From assembly GCA_040754335.1 (NCBI GenBank), contig JBFMCV010000003.1, positions 111,356 through 175,355 of the forward strand: a DNA stretch of 64,000 nt. Reading direction: 5' to 3'. Positions 39,171 through 49,267 of this stretch are shown here, one piece after another. Position 1 is the stretch's first letter; each line of letters begins with the position of its first letter. The position numbers and the translations under genes were made by a program. The notes beneath the pieces were generated by a model. The model made no database searches. It was not told the origin of the DNA and worked only from the letters and a program-made list of their open reading frames with translations. This DNA comes from Thermodesulfobacteriota bacterium. Its GTDB lineage: Bacteria; Desulfobacterota_D; UBA1144; Nemesobacterales; UBA2774.

Positions 39171-40406
39171 TCACTCATCTTCCCTTACAAGCTTCTCGGC
39201 TGCGGACTTCATGTCGGAGGCTATCTTTTTCAACTCGGGCTTCGACTGTATGTACTTGTCGAGCGCGTCGAGCACGCTCATCGTCTTCGAGAGCTCCGAC
39301 TGCCTCATGGTTTTCCTGGGCTTGGAGAAGACCCTCTCAATCCTGAGCGTCTGCGCGTCTCCGAGGGCAGACCTTATCTCCCTCTCATCCACCTCCTCTC
39401 CGGGGCTGCCGACCTCGTACCTCACCCTGACCACGGCTCCCCCGGTATCCCTGTGAGATAACAGGTCGGGTAGAGGGAGCTCCCTCCGGTCGGCATCTAT
39501 CTCTCCGAGATCTATCGTGATGAACCTCCTCGCCGGGGTCTCCCTGAATTCGTAGGCGCAGCGCCACCCCTTTTCCGACTCCGAGATTTCCCCGAGCACG
39601 AAGCCCTTTTTTTCCTTCTCCTCGGAGAAATCTATCCTCTCGATGCTGCCCGAATAAACCACCGGGGGCGCGTTTCCGCCGTTCAGGTCCTGAAACCCGT
39701 GGATGTGCCCGAGGGCGACATACTGGAACGCGGGGTCGGCGAGCGAAGTAACCGGAACGACGGGATCCGAGGTCGAAAGAGTGTCCGTCTCTGTGCCGGA
39801 CAGCCTGGCCCCCCTCGCCGCCACGTGCGCGAGGAGTACCGCAGGGTCTTTCGGGTCGGTCTTCCCGGCAAGGCTATGGATTATCCCGATGAGCCTCCTC
39901 TCGATCTCGGCCTGGATCTCGCCCGAGGAAAGGGACCTGTACTCCTCCCTCGTCAGAAGCGCACCCCTTCCCGCCCACGGGAGGCAGGCGACCTGAACCG
40001 TACCGCTCTTCGTTTCTACCCTGATCACTTCGGGTTTTCTGGCTATTGTCACGCCCCCGATGTCAAGCGCGGGGAAGATCTCAACGGCGGACGCGCCTGA
40101 GGCTGAAGACGAGTAGTCATGGTTCCCGAGCACTATCACGACGCGGGCCCCGTCCCTGCCGGCTGCCTTCCCTATCCTGCGGGCGAATTCTATCTCTTCC
40201 GCCGGGAGCGGGTTCTCCCTGTGGAACACGTCGCCGGCGATGAGTATCAGGTCGGCAGATTCCCGTGCCGCCGTCTCCAGCACATGATCTAGACAAGCGA
40301 GTATGTCCTCGAGCCTGGTGTTATACCCCGTGGACGGGTTCAGCCTGCCGTGCGTCTGAAGGCCGATATGGATATCGGAAAGGTGTATGAACCTTATCTT
40401 TCTCAA
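39171..40406 (-). CDS. sbcD: DNA repair exonuclease SbcD (Mre11-like)
   Basis: SbcD is the nuclease subunit of SbcCD, which cuts hairpins and DNA ends. The 411-residue protein carries the metallophosphoesterase blocks HLSDIHIG, AGDVFHREN, LGNHDY, LLAHVAARG and ALGHIHG, then a cap region and a coiled C-terminal segment. No sbcC gene is beside it, although the two usually lie together. It is the only gene on its strand here before the aminotransferase. Confidence 0.93.
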   Translation of the reverse strand: MRKIRFIHLSDIHIGLQTHGRLNPSTGYNTRLEDILACLDHVLETAARESADLILIAGDVFHRENPLPAEEIEFARRIGKAAGRDGARVVIVLGNHDYSSSASGASAVEIFPALDIGGVTIARKPEVIRVETKSGTVQVACLPWAGRGALLTREEYRSLSSGEIQAEIERRLIGIIHSLAGKTDPKDPAVLLAHVAARGARLSGTETDTLSTSDPVVPVTSLADPAFQYVALGHIHGFQDLNGGNAPPVVYSGSIERIDFSEEKEKKGFVLGEISESEKGWRCAYEFRETPARRFITIDLGEIDADRRELPLPDLLSHRDTGGAVVRVRYEVGSPGEEVDEREIRSALGDAQTLRIERVFSKPRKTMRQSELSKTMSVLDALDKYIQSKPELKKIASDMKSAAEKLVREDE

Positions 40407-40454
40407 CAGCTGCCGGGCGGCTCAGCCAGCCAGGGGCCTCTGAGCGCGCTCCCT

Positions 40455-41597
40455 CTATTGATCTCCGAACAGTATCTCGGACGCCTTTTTCGTCCCGGCC
40501 CCGTAATTGAATTTATAGCCGAGCTTGTGGAGAACGCTTTCTATCGCCGACACGAAGAAGAGGGTGTCCGTCTTGTCGATGTCGCCTATGTGGGAAACGC
40601 GGAATATCACTCCCTTGGCCTGATCCTGCCCGTCGGCTACAGTGATGCCGAACTCGCCGGCAAGCGCCTTGATGACCTTGGAGGAGCCTATCTCCGGCGG
40701 GGCCACGACCGTCGTGAGCGCGGGGCTCGGAACGTCCTTCACGTATATATCGAGGCCTATCGCCTTCATACCTTCCCTCATGGCGAGAGAGAGCTTCGCA
40801 TGTCGCTTGTACATGCTCTCCCTACCCTCTTCCCTGAACCTCCTGAGCACGGCGGCAAGCCCTATGATAAGCGTGACGGCCGGGGTATAAGGGGTAGTGT
40901 TTTTCTCCGCATTCTTTAGCGCGGCTTTGAAATCGAAATAATATTTCGGGAGGTCTGAAGTCTTGTTGAACTTCCAGGCCTTTTCGCTCATTGCCGCGAA
41001 CGAGAGACCCGGAGGCAGCATGAACGCCTTCTGCGATCCGCCCACCATCACGTCTATGCCGATCTCATCGAAGGGGAGCGGGAACACGCCCACGCCGGTG
41101 ATGCCGTCGACTATGAGTATCACGTCGTCCCTGTGTCTCGTAATATCGGCGATCTCTTTGGTCGGGTGCATGACGCCTGTCGAGGTTTCGCTCGCCTGTA
41201 CAAGAACCGCGCGTATCGACGGGTCCTTCTCGAGCGCTTTCTCTATATCGGCGGGATTTACGGAATGTCCCCATTCGACCATAAGCTCCTGCGTGTCGAG
41301 GCCGAAAGCCTTGCATATCTTCCCCCACCTCTCGCCGAACTTGCCGCCGTTCACGACGAGCACCCTATCGCCGCGGGAGAGCGTATTCACTACAGCGGCC
41401 TCCATCGCGCCCGTGCCTGAGGCGGCGAGAACGAATACCTCCTGCTTCGTATCGTATATGTATTTGAGACCCTCTCTCACCTCTGCGAATATGGCCTCGA
41501 ACTCCTTCGTTCTGTGGTGCATGATGGGCTTCGCCATCTCTATCAGGACTTCGCTTGGGACGGCCACCGGCCCCGGAGTAAATATGTAATTTTTCAC
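40455..41597 (-). CDS. Alanine-glyoxylate / serine-pyruvate-type aminotransferase (class V)
   Basis: The 380-residue PLP enzyme shows the class V pattern: FTPGPVAVP at the N-terminus, ASGTGAMEAA, VDGITGVGVFPLPFDEIGIDVMVGGSQKAFMLPPG with the PLP Lys in SQKAF, and IGLAAVLRRF later. Members transfer amino groups between alanine or serine and glyoxylate, and in some bacteria act in serine synthesis where serC is missing; no serC is visible in this window. It starts near 41597 with GAGGAG upstream. The 257-base gap to prfB carries a short stem near 41673-41695 and AT-rich sequence suited to divergent promoters. Confidence 0.9.
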   Translation of the reverse strand: MKNYIFTPGPVAVPSEVLIEMAKPIMHHRTKEFEAIFAEVREGLKYIYDTKQEVFVLAASGTGAMEAAVVNTLSRGDRVLVVNGGKFGERWGKICKAFGLDTQELMVEWGHSVNPADIEKALEKDPSIRAVLVQASETSTGVMHPTKEIADITRHRDDVILIVDGITGVGVFPLPFDEIGIDVMVGGSQKAFMLPPGLSFAAMSEKAWKFNKTSDLPKYYFDFKAALKNAEKNTTPYTPAVTLIIGLAAVLRRFREEGRESMYKRHAKLSLAMREGMKAIGLDIYVKDVPSPALTTVVAPPEIGSSKVIKALAGEFGITVADGQDQAKGVIFRVSHIGDIDKTDTLFFVSAIESVLHKLGYKFNYGAGTKKASEILFGDQ

Positions 41598-41854
41598 TTT
41601 ATGATTCTCCTCTTTAATGATTTGCTTTCAGTATTTGAAAAACCGGAACACGAACCAAGCTGTCATCCGGCAGGCGTTTTCGGCAGTCTGCCGGGGGCGG
41701 TCAATGCCCCCCAGGCTTATCCCGAAGCAGAATCCACCGATACAAGCCGCGTTAAAACCATAAGAATCTACCCAAAACTGCGGATAATTCAACCTTCCTT
41801 GCTTTTGAATATCCAAACCATATATTATTTACATACCACGAAAGGGAGAAAGAT

Positions 41855-42965
41855 ATGTTTGGAGAAAATAAAGAGCAAATACAAGAGCTTAAGAAGAGAC
41901 TAGTAGTCCTGGGAGAGTTTCTTTGACCTGCCGGGAAAGAACCTGCGCTTAAAGGAGCTGGAAGAGATAACGGGAAGGGAGGGTTTCTGGAACAATGCCG
42001 AAAAGGCGCAGGAAATCCTGAGGGAGCAGGCCCGCATCAAGAGCACGCTCGAGAGCCTTAAGAGGCTCAACCGCGACCTCGAGGACGTGGAGGTGCTGGA
42101 GGAGCTTTCCATAGAGGAGGAAGACGAGGCGGCGGCAAGGGAGGCCGGCGAGAAGCTTTCGGAAATAAAGAGCCGGGTCGAAACGCTGGAATTCAAACGC
42201 ATACTCGGCGAGCCCGACGACGAGAGGAACGCGATCGTCTCGATCAATGCGGGAGCCGGGGGCACGGAGGCCCAGGACTGGGCGGAGATGCTCCTCAGGA
42301 TGTATCTCAGATACGCCGAGCTTAACGGATATACGACCGAATTCATAGAATACCAGGAGGGGGACGAAGCAGGCATGAAGAGCGCCACGTTCCTCGTAAA
42401 AGGCGATTACGCATTCGGCTACCTTAAGGGGGAAAGCGGGGTGCACAGACTGGTCAGGATATCGCCGTTCGACGCGAACAAGAGGAGGCATACGTCGTTC
42501 GCCTCGGTGTTCGTATCCCCAGAGATAGACGAGAGCATAGAGGTAGAGATAGAGGAGAAGGACCTGAGGGTGGATACATACAGGGCGAGCGGAGCGGGCG
42601 GACAGCATGTCAACAAGACCGATTCCGCGATAAGGATAACCCATTTCCCGACGGGCATAGTCGTGAGCTGCCAGAACGAGCGCTCCCAGCACCAGAACCG
42701 GGCTACAGCCATGAAAATCCTGAAGGCGAGGCTGTACGAGCTGGAGAAAGAGAAGCAGAGGGAAAAGATTGACGAGCTTCACGCTACTAAAAAGGAGATC
42801 GGCTGGGGCAGCCAGATACGCTCCTATGTGCTCCACCCGTACAGGATGATCAAGGACCACAGGACCGGGTACGAGACCGGGAACGTGGAGCCCGTTCTCG
42901 ACGGGGACCTGAGCGAGTTTATAAAAGCCTATCTCCTCATGCAGGCGGGGGAGAAACAGAACTGA
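41855..42965 (+). CDS. prfB: Peptide chain release factor 2, with programmed +1 frameshift
   Basis: RF2 releases polypeptides at UGA and UAA. The gene starts at ATG 41855 after GGGAGAAAGAT and reads 23 codons to an in-frame TGA at 41924-41926. Ribosomes must shift +1 there and continue DLPGKNLRLKELEE through to 42965, giving about 369 residues, the normal RF2 size. The continued frame has the stop-codon-recognition tripeptide SPF (RISPFDANKRR) and the catalytic GGQ (GAGGQHVNKTDSAIR). The shift lets RF2 regulate its own synthesis. This is a normal gene, not a frameshifted pseudogene. Confidence 0.97.
41911..41927 (+). promoter_or_regulatory. prfB programmed frameshift signal
   Basis: The site has a Shine-Dalgarno-like GGGAGAG (41911-41917), three bases of spacing (TTT), the slippery CTT, then the stop TGA followed by C, matching the conserved CTTTGAC context. 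It is the standard autoregulatory element of RF2 genes. Confidence 0.95.
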
Positions 42966-43097
42966 CGCCTTGACAGTGACCGCCATGCCTGAGAGCACAA
43001 TTCCATCCTTTGATCGCATACGCCCGGTGTTATATTTATCCGTCGATACCGCCTTTAACCAGGAGGAGTCCGCACACCACGCGGGAGGAAAGGGATC

Positions 43098-43967
43098 TTG
43101 AGAATCGGAATAATAGGGAAGACGAATATAGAAAAGACCTACGATATCGTCAGGGACCTCTGCAGATGGTTCAGGGAGAGGGGGGTCGAGGTGATACTCG
43201 AAAGCGGGATCGCGGACAAGCTCCGCAGAAAGAACTCCGCGCCCGCCCCAGAGATACCGGGGCTCGTCGACATAATACTCGTGTTCGGAGGGGACGGGAC
43301 GTTCCTCGGAGTGGCGAGGCTCGCGTGCGAGCACGGGACGCCGATCCTGGGAGTAAACCTCGGCGGACTCGGGTTTCTCACGGAGATCACTGTCGACGAA
43401 ATATATCCGATGATGGAGAGGATACTGAGCGGCGACTACGAGATAGAGGACCGCTGCATGCTCAGGACTACCGTCAGGAGGGGCAAAACAAGAGCGAAGC
43501 ACTATGAGGTGCTGAACGATGTTGTAATCAACAAAGAGGCCGAAGCGCGGATCATAGACCTCGAAATTTATATCGAGGGCTCGCACGTGACGACGTATAA
43601 AGCGGACGGCATAATCCTCTCTACTCCTACAGGCTCGACCGCCTATTCCCTCTCGGCGGGAGGGCCGATAGTGCATCCGGCGCTGCCCGTCACCATAATC
43701 ACCCCGATCTGTCCCCATACGCTCACAAACAGGCCGCTCGTGGTCTCGAACGAAATGAAGGTCGAGATAAAGATCACCACACAGCAGCCTGACACGTATC
43801 TCACGCTCGACGGCCAGATCGGCATGAGACTCAGGACCGGAGACGTAATAGAAGTAAGGAGATCCGATACACTCGTCAAGCTGATCAAGTCCCCTTTCAG
43901 GGACTACTTTACGATCCTGAAGACCAAGCTCATGTGGGGAGAGAGATATGGCAAGATCAACGGATGA
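43098..43967 (+). CDS. nadK: NAD kinase
   Basis: NadK phosphorylates NAD to NADP. The 289-residue protein has the ATP-binding GGDGTFLG, the NAD site segment NLGGLGFLTE and the highly conserved DGIILSTPTGSTAYSLSAGGPIVHP. The start is TTG 43098 with GGGAGGAAAGGGATC just upstream. The gap after prfB is 132 bases. The stop lies 20 bases into the next gene, so the pair is translationally coupled. Confidence 0.95.
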   Translation: MRIGIIGKTNIEKTYDIVRDLCRWFRERGVEVILESGIADKLRRKNSAPAPEIPGLVDIILVFGGDGTFLGVARLACEHGTPILGVNLGGLGFLTEITVDEIYPMMERILSGDYEIEDRCMLRTTVRRGKTRAKHYEVLNDVVINKEAEARIIDLEIYIEGSHVTTYKADGIILSTPTGSTAYSLSAGGPIVHPALPVTIITPICPHTLTNRPLVVSNEMKVEIKITTQQPDTYLTLDGQIGMRLRTGDVIEVRRSDTLVKLIKSPFRDYFTILKTKLMWGERYGKING

Positions 43968-44316
43968 ACAGTTCCTGCACGACTGGGTCATCAGGAAAGT
44001 GCAGGAGAAGTATTCGAGGCTCTACAGCGAAGTGCGGATCAATCCCGGCGAGGAAAAGAACTTCGATTACAAGGGGAAGTACCCGGACATCGTGCTCGTG
44101 AACTACGGGCAGGTCGTTCAGATAGTAGAGGTCGAAACGAGAGAAACGATAACCGCAGAGAGGGTCGCCAAGTGGAAGGAGATGTCCGAGCTCGGCGTGA
44201 AATTCACGCTTATGGTTCCAAAAGAGCTGCAGGGGACGGCGAGGGATATCTGCTGGAAGAACGGGCTCGCCGCCAAAGTAAATCTCGGAAGCTTCGACGT
44301 CCAGTTAAACACGTGA
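43948..44316 (+). CDS. Uncharacterised protein resembling a PD-(D/E)XK nuclease fold, 122 aa
   Basis: The start has GGAGAGAGAT before ATG 43948 and overlaps nadK by 20 bases. The sequence shows a helix, then KYPDIVLVN with Asp47, and VQIVEVETR with Glu61 and Glu63 on the following strand, then a helix (ERVAKWKEM). This spacing recalls PD-(D/E)XK endonuclease folds, with Glu in place of the usual Lys. The similarity is by motif only. It could be a DNA-binding or degenerate nuclease-like protein; no restriction or modification genes adjoin it. Confidence 0.6.
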   Translation: MARSTDEQFLHDWVIRKVQEKYSRLYSEVRINPGEEKNFDYKGKYPDIVLVNYGQVVQIVEVETRETITAERVAKWKEMSELGVKFTLMVPKELQGTARDICWKNGLAAKVNLGSFDVQLNT

Positions 44317-44325
44317 AGGACGTTT

Positions 44326-46368
44326 TTATTCATGACTCCCGGTCTTCTTCGCGGATATTGGGAAAACGATGTTGAACGCAGTACCGGAGTCATTCCGCAG
44401 CTCCATCGTCCCTTTCAGCTGATCCGTAAGAGTACAGACGAGCTGAAGGCCCAGAGTATCCGTGTTCCTGAAGTCTATACCCTCGGGAAATCCGACGCCG
44501 TTGTCCTTTACGGAGAGAATCAGGACCCCGTCGGAATCGGAATATATCTCCACCGATACCTTGTTCCTTGCCTTACGGTACAATTTTTCGCTCTCGGAAA
44601 AACGGAAGGCGTGTTTGAGGCAATTCGAGAATAGCTCGTTGATGATAAGCCCGCAGGGGATAGCACGGTCGATGTCTATTGAGATATCGTAAGCATTTAT
44701 CTGAACGTCTATGTTCCCGCCGAGGTCTTTATAGACCCTTAGCAGGTTCCTCGTCAGGTCCGTAATGTAGTCGAGCATCTTTATCTCGTCTATGTTCCTC
44801 GATTGGTAGAGCTTCTCGTGTATAAGCGCTATCGTGGATATCCTGTTCTGGCTCTCATAGAATTGAGAAAGCGACTCCTCGTCTTTCGCATAATCGGACT
44901 GGAGGCTCAGCAGGCTCGATATCACCTGGAGACTGTTTTTTACCCTGTGATGTATTTCCCTGAGAAGGGACTCCTTCTGCCGGAGCGATTCCTGTATCCG
45001 CTCTTCCGCTTTCTTCCGTTCCGTGATCTCGCGCGTGTCGATTATAGCCCTGATCTCACCCGTCCTAGTCCTGAACGGTTTCCCCGTGGCCTCGAACCAG
45101 CGCCACTCTCCGTCCTTGTGCATGTACCTGTAAACGCCCCTTCCGGCCGCGCCCCTCCCGAAGCCCTGAATAAATGCGGACATGATGGCTGAGCGGTCTT
45201 CGGGATGCATCAATTCGAACGCGTTCTTTCCCAGGAGCTCTCCCGGCTCGTATCCCAGTATCTCTTTGTGGTTGGAGCTCGCGTACATAATGCGCCCGTC
45301 GTACAATATCTCGAGTATAAGGTCATGAGCGTTCTCGACGAGGGTGCGGTATAGCTCCTCCTTCTCCTTCAGCATGTCCTCCGCTTCCTTGCGCTCTATC
45401 TTGGTGCTGATCCAGCGCCCCATGAGCCTGACAAAATCCTTGTCAGGCTCTGTAAAAGGCTCCTTACGTGGATCGGGACTCGCGAAATTCAGAGTCCCGA
45501 ATACCCTGCCGTTAATGCGCAGAGGCACGCCGATATAGGACTCGAAACCGAAGACCCTGTAGAACTCTTCATTTTTGTATTCCGACTCTCCGACATTGTC
45601 CACGGCAAAGACGTCGTCGTTGGCAAGCGTAATCTTGCAGAATGTTTTTACCAGATCGCATTCGAGACCCTGCGTCAACCTGCCCGTTTCATCGTAGCAG
45701 TATACGGCGGTGCAAATCCCGCCTGTAATCCGTCCGACCCCCGCAATTTCCATGGACAGCATCTCGGCGCCCTTCTTGAGCGTCTCCACGATCTGTGTAT
45801 CGATCCCTACGCCGGGCTCAGCCGATATCTCGTAGAGTGACCTGATGCGTTTCTCCCGGAGCGCGCGCTCCTCGTCGGACAGACTCCTCCCGGCGTTGTC
45901 CCTCATGGAGCCGACCACGCCCGTTACTTTATCCCCCTTCATCCGAAAAGATAGGGACACCTCGGCGCTCAGGGAGCCGCCGCCGTTTACGAGCACATAA
46001 GAATCAAAAACCTTTTTTCGGTCCCCATTTTCAAAGCCGAGGGTGTTATGAGACAATTTAGCTCCGTCGGCATCAACGAGCAGGTCCGAGAACGGCCTCC
46101 CTATCCATATGTCACGCTCCCAACCTGTCAGCGTTTCGAAAGCGGGGTTGATATAGGTGAATATGCCTTCCGGGGTCAGGCTGAAAATGACATCGGGCGC
46201 GTTCTCCAGAAGGCCGAACAAGAATTGCACTGTACCGCCGTTTTTCTCATTATCGGCGGCTGACGGTAAAACATCGCCCGGGCTCGGATCAACGGACTCA
46301 ACGAAACCCTGAAGCGCCATCGCTGCATCCGCGTCGCGAGAGGTCTCATGCCTGAATTTGCCCTTCAT
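44326..46368 (-). CDS. Soluble PAS-GAF-PAS sensor histidine kinase (HisKA_2)
   Basis: The 680-residue kinase has no membrane segment. In order it shows PAS (about 45-160), a region with GAF-like features (about 185-325: VDNVGES, IGVPLRINGRVFGTLNFA), a second PAS (about 335-450: AHDLILEILYDGRI, LGYEPGELLG), a HisKA_2 dimerisation segment with the acceptor His at about 473-474 (LLREIHHRVKN), and a C-terminal ATPase domain (NDNG-type box VKDNGVGFPEG). No response regulator or output gene adjoins it. It converges with the PD-(D/E)XK-like gene, with nine bases between the stops. Confidence 0.93.
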   Translation of the reverse strand: MKGKFRHETSRDADAAMALQGFVESVDPSPGDVLPSAADNEKNGGTVQFLFGLLENAPDVIFSLTPEGIFTYINPAFETLTGWERDIWIGRPFSDLLVDADGAKLSHNTLGFENGDRKKVFDSYVLVNGGGSLSAEVSLSFRMKGDKVTGVVGSMRDNAGRSLSDEERALREKRIRSLYEISAEPGVGIDTQIVETLKKGAEMLSMEIAGVGRITGGICTAVYCYDETGRLTQGLECDLVKTFCKITLANDDVFAVDNVGESEYKNEEFYRVFGFESYIGVPLRINGRVFGTLNFASPDPRKEPFTEPDKDFVRLMGRWISTKIERKEAEDMLKEKEELYRTLVENAHDLILEILYDGRIMYASSNHKEILGYEPGELLGKNAFELMHPEDRSAIMSAFIQGFGRGAAGRGVYRYMHKDGEWRWFEATGKPFRTRTGEIRAIIDTREITERKKAEERIQESLRQKESLLREIHHRVKNSLQVISSLLSLQSDYAKDEESLSQFYESQNRISTIALIHEKLYQSRNIDEIKMLDYITDLTRNLLRVYKDLGGNIDVQINAYDISIDIDRAIPCGLIINELFSNCLKHAFRFSESEKLYRKARNKVSVEIYSDSDGVLILSVKDNGVGFPEGIDFRNTDTLGLQLVCTLTDQLKGTMELRNDSGTAFNIVFPISAKKTGSHE

Positions 46369-46664
46369 AGAAAAAGCCTCGTCGGGCCGCCCGGTGCGGA
46401 ATAGGGCCCCTACCGGAGCCTCCCGTGCCCGGCCACAGTCGCTATTTTTATTTTTTCCTGAATCGCTGGGCGCCTACATTTATTTTAATAAAAACTGCAG
46501 GTACATGCAATCCGGCTCGGAATGGATGATTATTCTATTAAAAACGCGCGCGACGCCGTACCCACCGGCAGGCATTCGTCCCGGCCGGTCCTGGGACCCC
46601 TTCCGGCTTGCCAATGAGACTAATCTTGGATAGGCTTTTCATGAATTGAGGGGGTATGCATCAG

Positions 46665-47912
46665 ATGTCCAAGCTAGAAACTGTCGATCCTGAAATTTAC
46701 CGCGCAATCAAGGCCGAAGTCGAACGCCAGGAGTACAAACTGGAGCTGATAGCTTCGGAAAATTACGTGAGCGAAGCGGTTCTGGAGGCCCTGGGCTCGG
46801 TTCTCACGAACAAGTACGCGGAAGGACTTCCGGGAAAGAGGTACTACGGCGGATGCGAATTCGTGGATATAGCCGAGAACCTGGCAAGGGACAGGGCGAA
46901 GGCGCTTTTCGGCTGCGATGCCGTGAACGTACAGCCCCATTCGGGCGCCCAGGCCAATATGTCGGTCTACTTTGCGTGCCTCAATCCGGGGGACACCATG
47001 CTGGGAATGAACCTCGCCCACGGCGGCCACCTGACACACGGGAGCCCGGTCAATTTCTCGGGGAGGCTCTATAACGTAATCCCGTACGGGGTCACCGAGG
47101 ACACGAACCTCATCGACTACAGCGAAGTAAGGAGGCTTGCCCTCGAGCACAAGCCGAAGCTCATCGTCGCCGGGTGGAGCGCGTACCCGAGGGACATCGA
47201 TTTCGCGAAATTCAGGGAGATAGCTGACGAAACGGGCGCACTCCTCATGGCGGATATAGCGCACCCGGCGGGACTCGTGGTCGCGGGACTCTATTCGAAC
47301 CCCGTGCCCCATTGCGATTTCGTAACGACGACGACGCACAAGACACTTCGGGGGCCGAGGGGCGGCATGGTGATGATGAAGGAGAGCCAGGAGAAGCAGG
47401 TAAACAGCAGGGTGTTCCCCGGGGTGCAGGGGGGGCCTCTCATGCACGTAATCGCCGCAAAGGCGGTTGCATTCAAGGAGGCGCTCGAGCCCGGTTTCAA
47501 GGATTATCAGAAGCAGATCGTCAGGAACTCGAAAAAGCTCGGCGAATGCCTCACCGAAATGGGGCTCAGGCTCGTCTCAGGAGGCACAGACACGCACCTC
47601 GTTCTCGTAGACCTGAGAGAGACCGAGCTCACCGGGAAGATAGCCGAGGAGACCCTCGAGAGCGCCGGCATTACCGTAAACAAGAACGCCATTCCGTTTG
47701 ACCCGCGTCCGCCGGCCGTAACGAGCGGTATCAGGATAGGCACGCCCGCCGTCACCACGCGAGGGATGAAAGAAAAAGAGATAGAAATAATCGCCGATTT
47801 TATAAAAGAGGCTTTAAACAACCCGGGCAACGAGAAAGTGCTTTCGAGAATCAGGGACGACGTCCGGGGGCTTTGCAGCCAATTCCCCGTTTACAGACAC
47901 AGGCTCATTTAG
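46665..47912 (+). CDS. glyA: Serine hydroxymethyltransferase
   Basis: GlyA interconverts serine and glycine while loading one-carbon units on tetrahydrofolate. The 415-residue protein (start at ATG 46665, about ten bases after GAGGGGG; an in-frame ATG at 46656 is too close to that site) has [31 protein letters not shown] and the PLP-lysine motif [14 protein letters not shown]. nrdR follows directly. The 296-base gap before it (46369-46664) holds no gene; I looked for a ZTP or glycine riboswitch and could not support one. Confidence 0.97.
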   Translation: MSKLETVDPEIYRAIKAEVERQEYKLELIASENYVSEAVLEALGSVLTNKYAEGLPGKRYYGGCEFVDIAENLARDRAKALFGCDAVNVQPHSGAQANMSVYFACLNPGDTMLGMNLAHGGHLTHGSPVNFSGRLYNVIPYGVTEDTNLIDYSEVRRLALEHKPKLIVAGWSAYPRDIDFAKFREIADETGALLMADIAHPAGLVVAGLYSNPVPHCDFVTTTTHKTLRGPRGGMVMMKESQEKQVNSRVFPGVQGGPLMHVIAAKAVAFKEALEPGFKDYQKQIVRNSKKLGECLTEMGLRLVSGGTDTHLVLVDLRETELTGKIAEETLESAGITVNKNAIPFDPRPPAVTSGIRIGTPAVTTRGMKEKEIEIIADFIKEALNNPGNEKVLSRIRDDVRGLCSQFPVYRHRLI

Positions 47913-48446
47913 ATGAAATGCCCATTCTGCTCAAGCCTGGAAAGTAAGGTAATAGACTCGCGTCTCGCGAAGGAAGATACGTCTATCAGGAGGAGGCGGG
48001 AGTGCCTCAACTGCAAGAGCAGGTTCACGACGTATGAAAGGGTGGAGGAGATGGAGCTCCTGGTCATCAAGAAAGGCGGGGTGAGGGAACCCTTTGACCG
48101 CAGCAAGATAATCGCCGGAATGATCAAGGCGTGCGAGAAGAGGCCCATAAGCATGGAGGTTATCGAGAATTTCGTCTCCGACCTCGAAAGGGAGTTTCAG
48201 GAGAGGGGGGACAGGGAAGTCGAAAGCAGCGAGATCGGCGAAAGGGTAATAAACAAGCTGTACGAGATAGACGAAGTCGCTTATGTCAGATTCGCTTCCG
48301 TTTACAGGTCCTTCAAAGACGTGAACCAGTTTCTTAACGAATTGACAGACCTACTCAAGGAGAAGGGCGAGCAGATAAAATTGGGCCGCAAAGCCGATTC
48401 TCCGATCCACGCGCTCACGATCATAAAGGACAAGACCAAGAAGTAA
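47913..48446 (+). CDS. nrdR: Transcriptional repressor NrdR
   Basis: NrdR represses ribonucleotide reductase genes in response to ATP/dATP. The 177-residue protein has the N-terminal zinc ribbon MKCPFCSS...CLNCKSRF and an ATP-cone ([16 protein letters not shown]). The start immediately follows the glyA stop, and the ATG of tatD overlaps its own stop, so the three genes form a coupled operon, as commonly seen with glyA-nrdR. No nrd gene is in the window. Confidence 0.97.
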   Translation: MKCPFCSSLESKVIDSRLAKEDTSIRRRRECLNCKSRFTTYERVEEMELLVIKKGGVREPFDRSKIIAGMIKACEKRPISMEVIENFVSDLEREFQERGDREVESSEIGERVINKLYEIDEVAYVRFASVYRSFKDVNQFLNELTDLLKEKGEQIKLGRKADSPIHALTIIKDKTKK

Positions 48447-49207
48447 TGCTCATCGATACACACGCCCACCTGGATTCCCTCGACGACGTTCCAGGTATCC
48501 TCGCGAGGGCCCGTGAGAACGGGATAGAGAAGATAATAGCCATATCGTCCGACCTGGCATCCTCACGCGATACGGTATCCATTTCGGAGGAATACGAGAA
48601 CGTTTTCGCCGCAGTGGGCGTTCACCCTCATGCGGCGAAGACAGCCGACGGAGGCGTACTCGCCGAGATCGAGAAACTGGCGGGCGCCGACAAGGTCGTG
48701 GCCGTGGGCGAGACGGGACTCGACTATCACTACATGAACTCCGGAAAAGAAGCACAGATAAGCTCGCTTACCGCGCACATAGGCATCTCTCGCCGGGCCA
48801 ACCTCCCTATAGTAATCCACGTAAGGGACGCAGACCCCGATCTTCTGGACATACTGAGGACAGAAAAGGTATCCGAAAGGACTGGGGTAATCCACTGCTT
48901 CACAGGAAATTACGAGACGGCTAGAAAGTATCTCGACCTGGGATTTTACATTTCGTTTTCCGGTATAGCGACGTTCAGGAAATCGGAAGAGATAAGGGAC
49001 GCGGCAAAAAAAATCCCCGGAGACAGGCTGCTTATCGAAACGGACTCGCCGTACCTGGCGCCTGTGCCGCTAAGGGGCAAGCCGAACGAGCCCGCGTACG
49101 TGAAATACGTTGCCGAGGCTATCGCCGATACGAGAGGGGTATCGGTCGAGGAGATAGCCGAGCTGACGTCAGAGAATGCAGTGAGGCTCTTTGGGCTCGG
49201 ACGCTGA
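48446..49207 (+). CDS. tatD: TatD family deoxyribonuclease
   Basis: TatD-type enzymes are Mg-dependent nucleases of the amidohydrolase fold. The 253 residues have DTHAHLDSLDD at the start and the later blocks GVHPHAAK, GETGLDYHY, VIHVRDAD, IHCFTGN and ETDSPYLAPVPLRGKPNEP. The start overlaps the nrdR stop by one base. A 60-base gap separates it from pdxA. Confidence 0.95.
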   Translation: MLIDTHAHLDSLDDVPGILARARENGIEKIIAISSDLASSRDTVSISEEYENVFAAVGVHPHAAKTADGGVLAEIEKLAGADKVVAVGETGLDYHYMNSGKEAQISSLTAHIGISRRANLPIVIHVRDADPDLLDILRTEKVSERTGVIHCFTGNYETARKYLDLGFYISFSGIATFRKSEEIRDAAKKIPGDRLLIETDSPYLAPVPLRGKPNEPAYVKYVAEAIADTRGVSVEEIAELTSENAVRLFGLGR

Positions 49208-49267
49208 CAGCCGGGGGCAAACCTGTTTCTATACACAACGGAATCGCTAATTTAAAATAGTCCGGGT

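Noticed and set aside
41628-41816. A 62-codon minus-strand frame in the aminotransferase-prfB gap
   Set aside because: No ribosome binding site and an unlikely composition; the gap fits divergent promoters.
41855-42087. Apparent frameshift and early stop in prfB
   Set aside because: The TGA sits in the conserved CTTTGAC context with a Shine-Dalgarno-like site upstream, so it is the normal programmed frameshift.
41949-43991. A 680-codon open frame antisense to prfB and nadK
   Set aside because: It lies entirely opposite two clear conserved genes and encodes no recognisable protein; long antisense frames come from the codon bias here.
46369-46664. ZTP or glycine riboswitch before glyA
   Set aside because: Some GC-rich pieces recall the ZTP 3' domain, but the required 5' domain and pairing could not be found.
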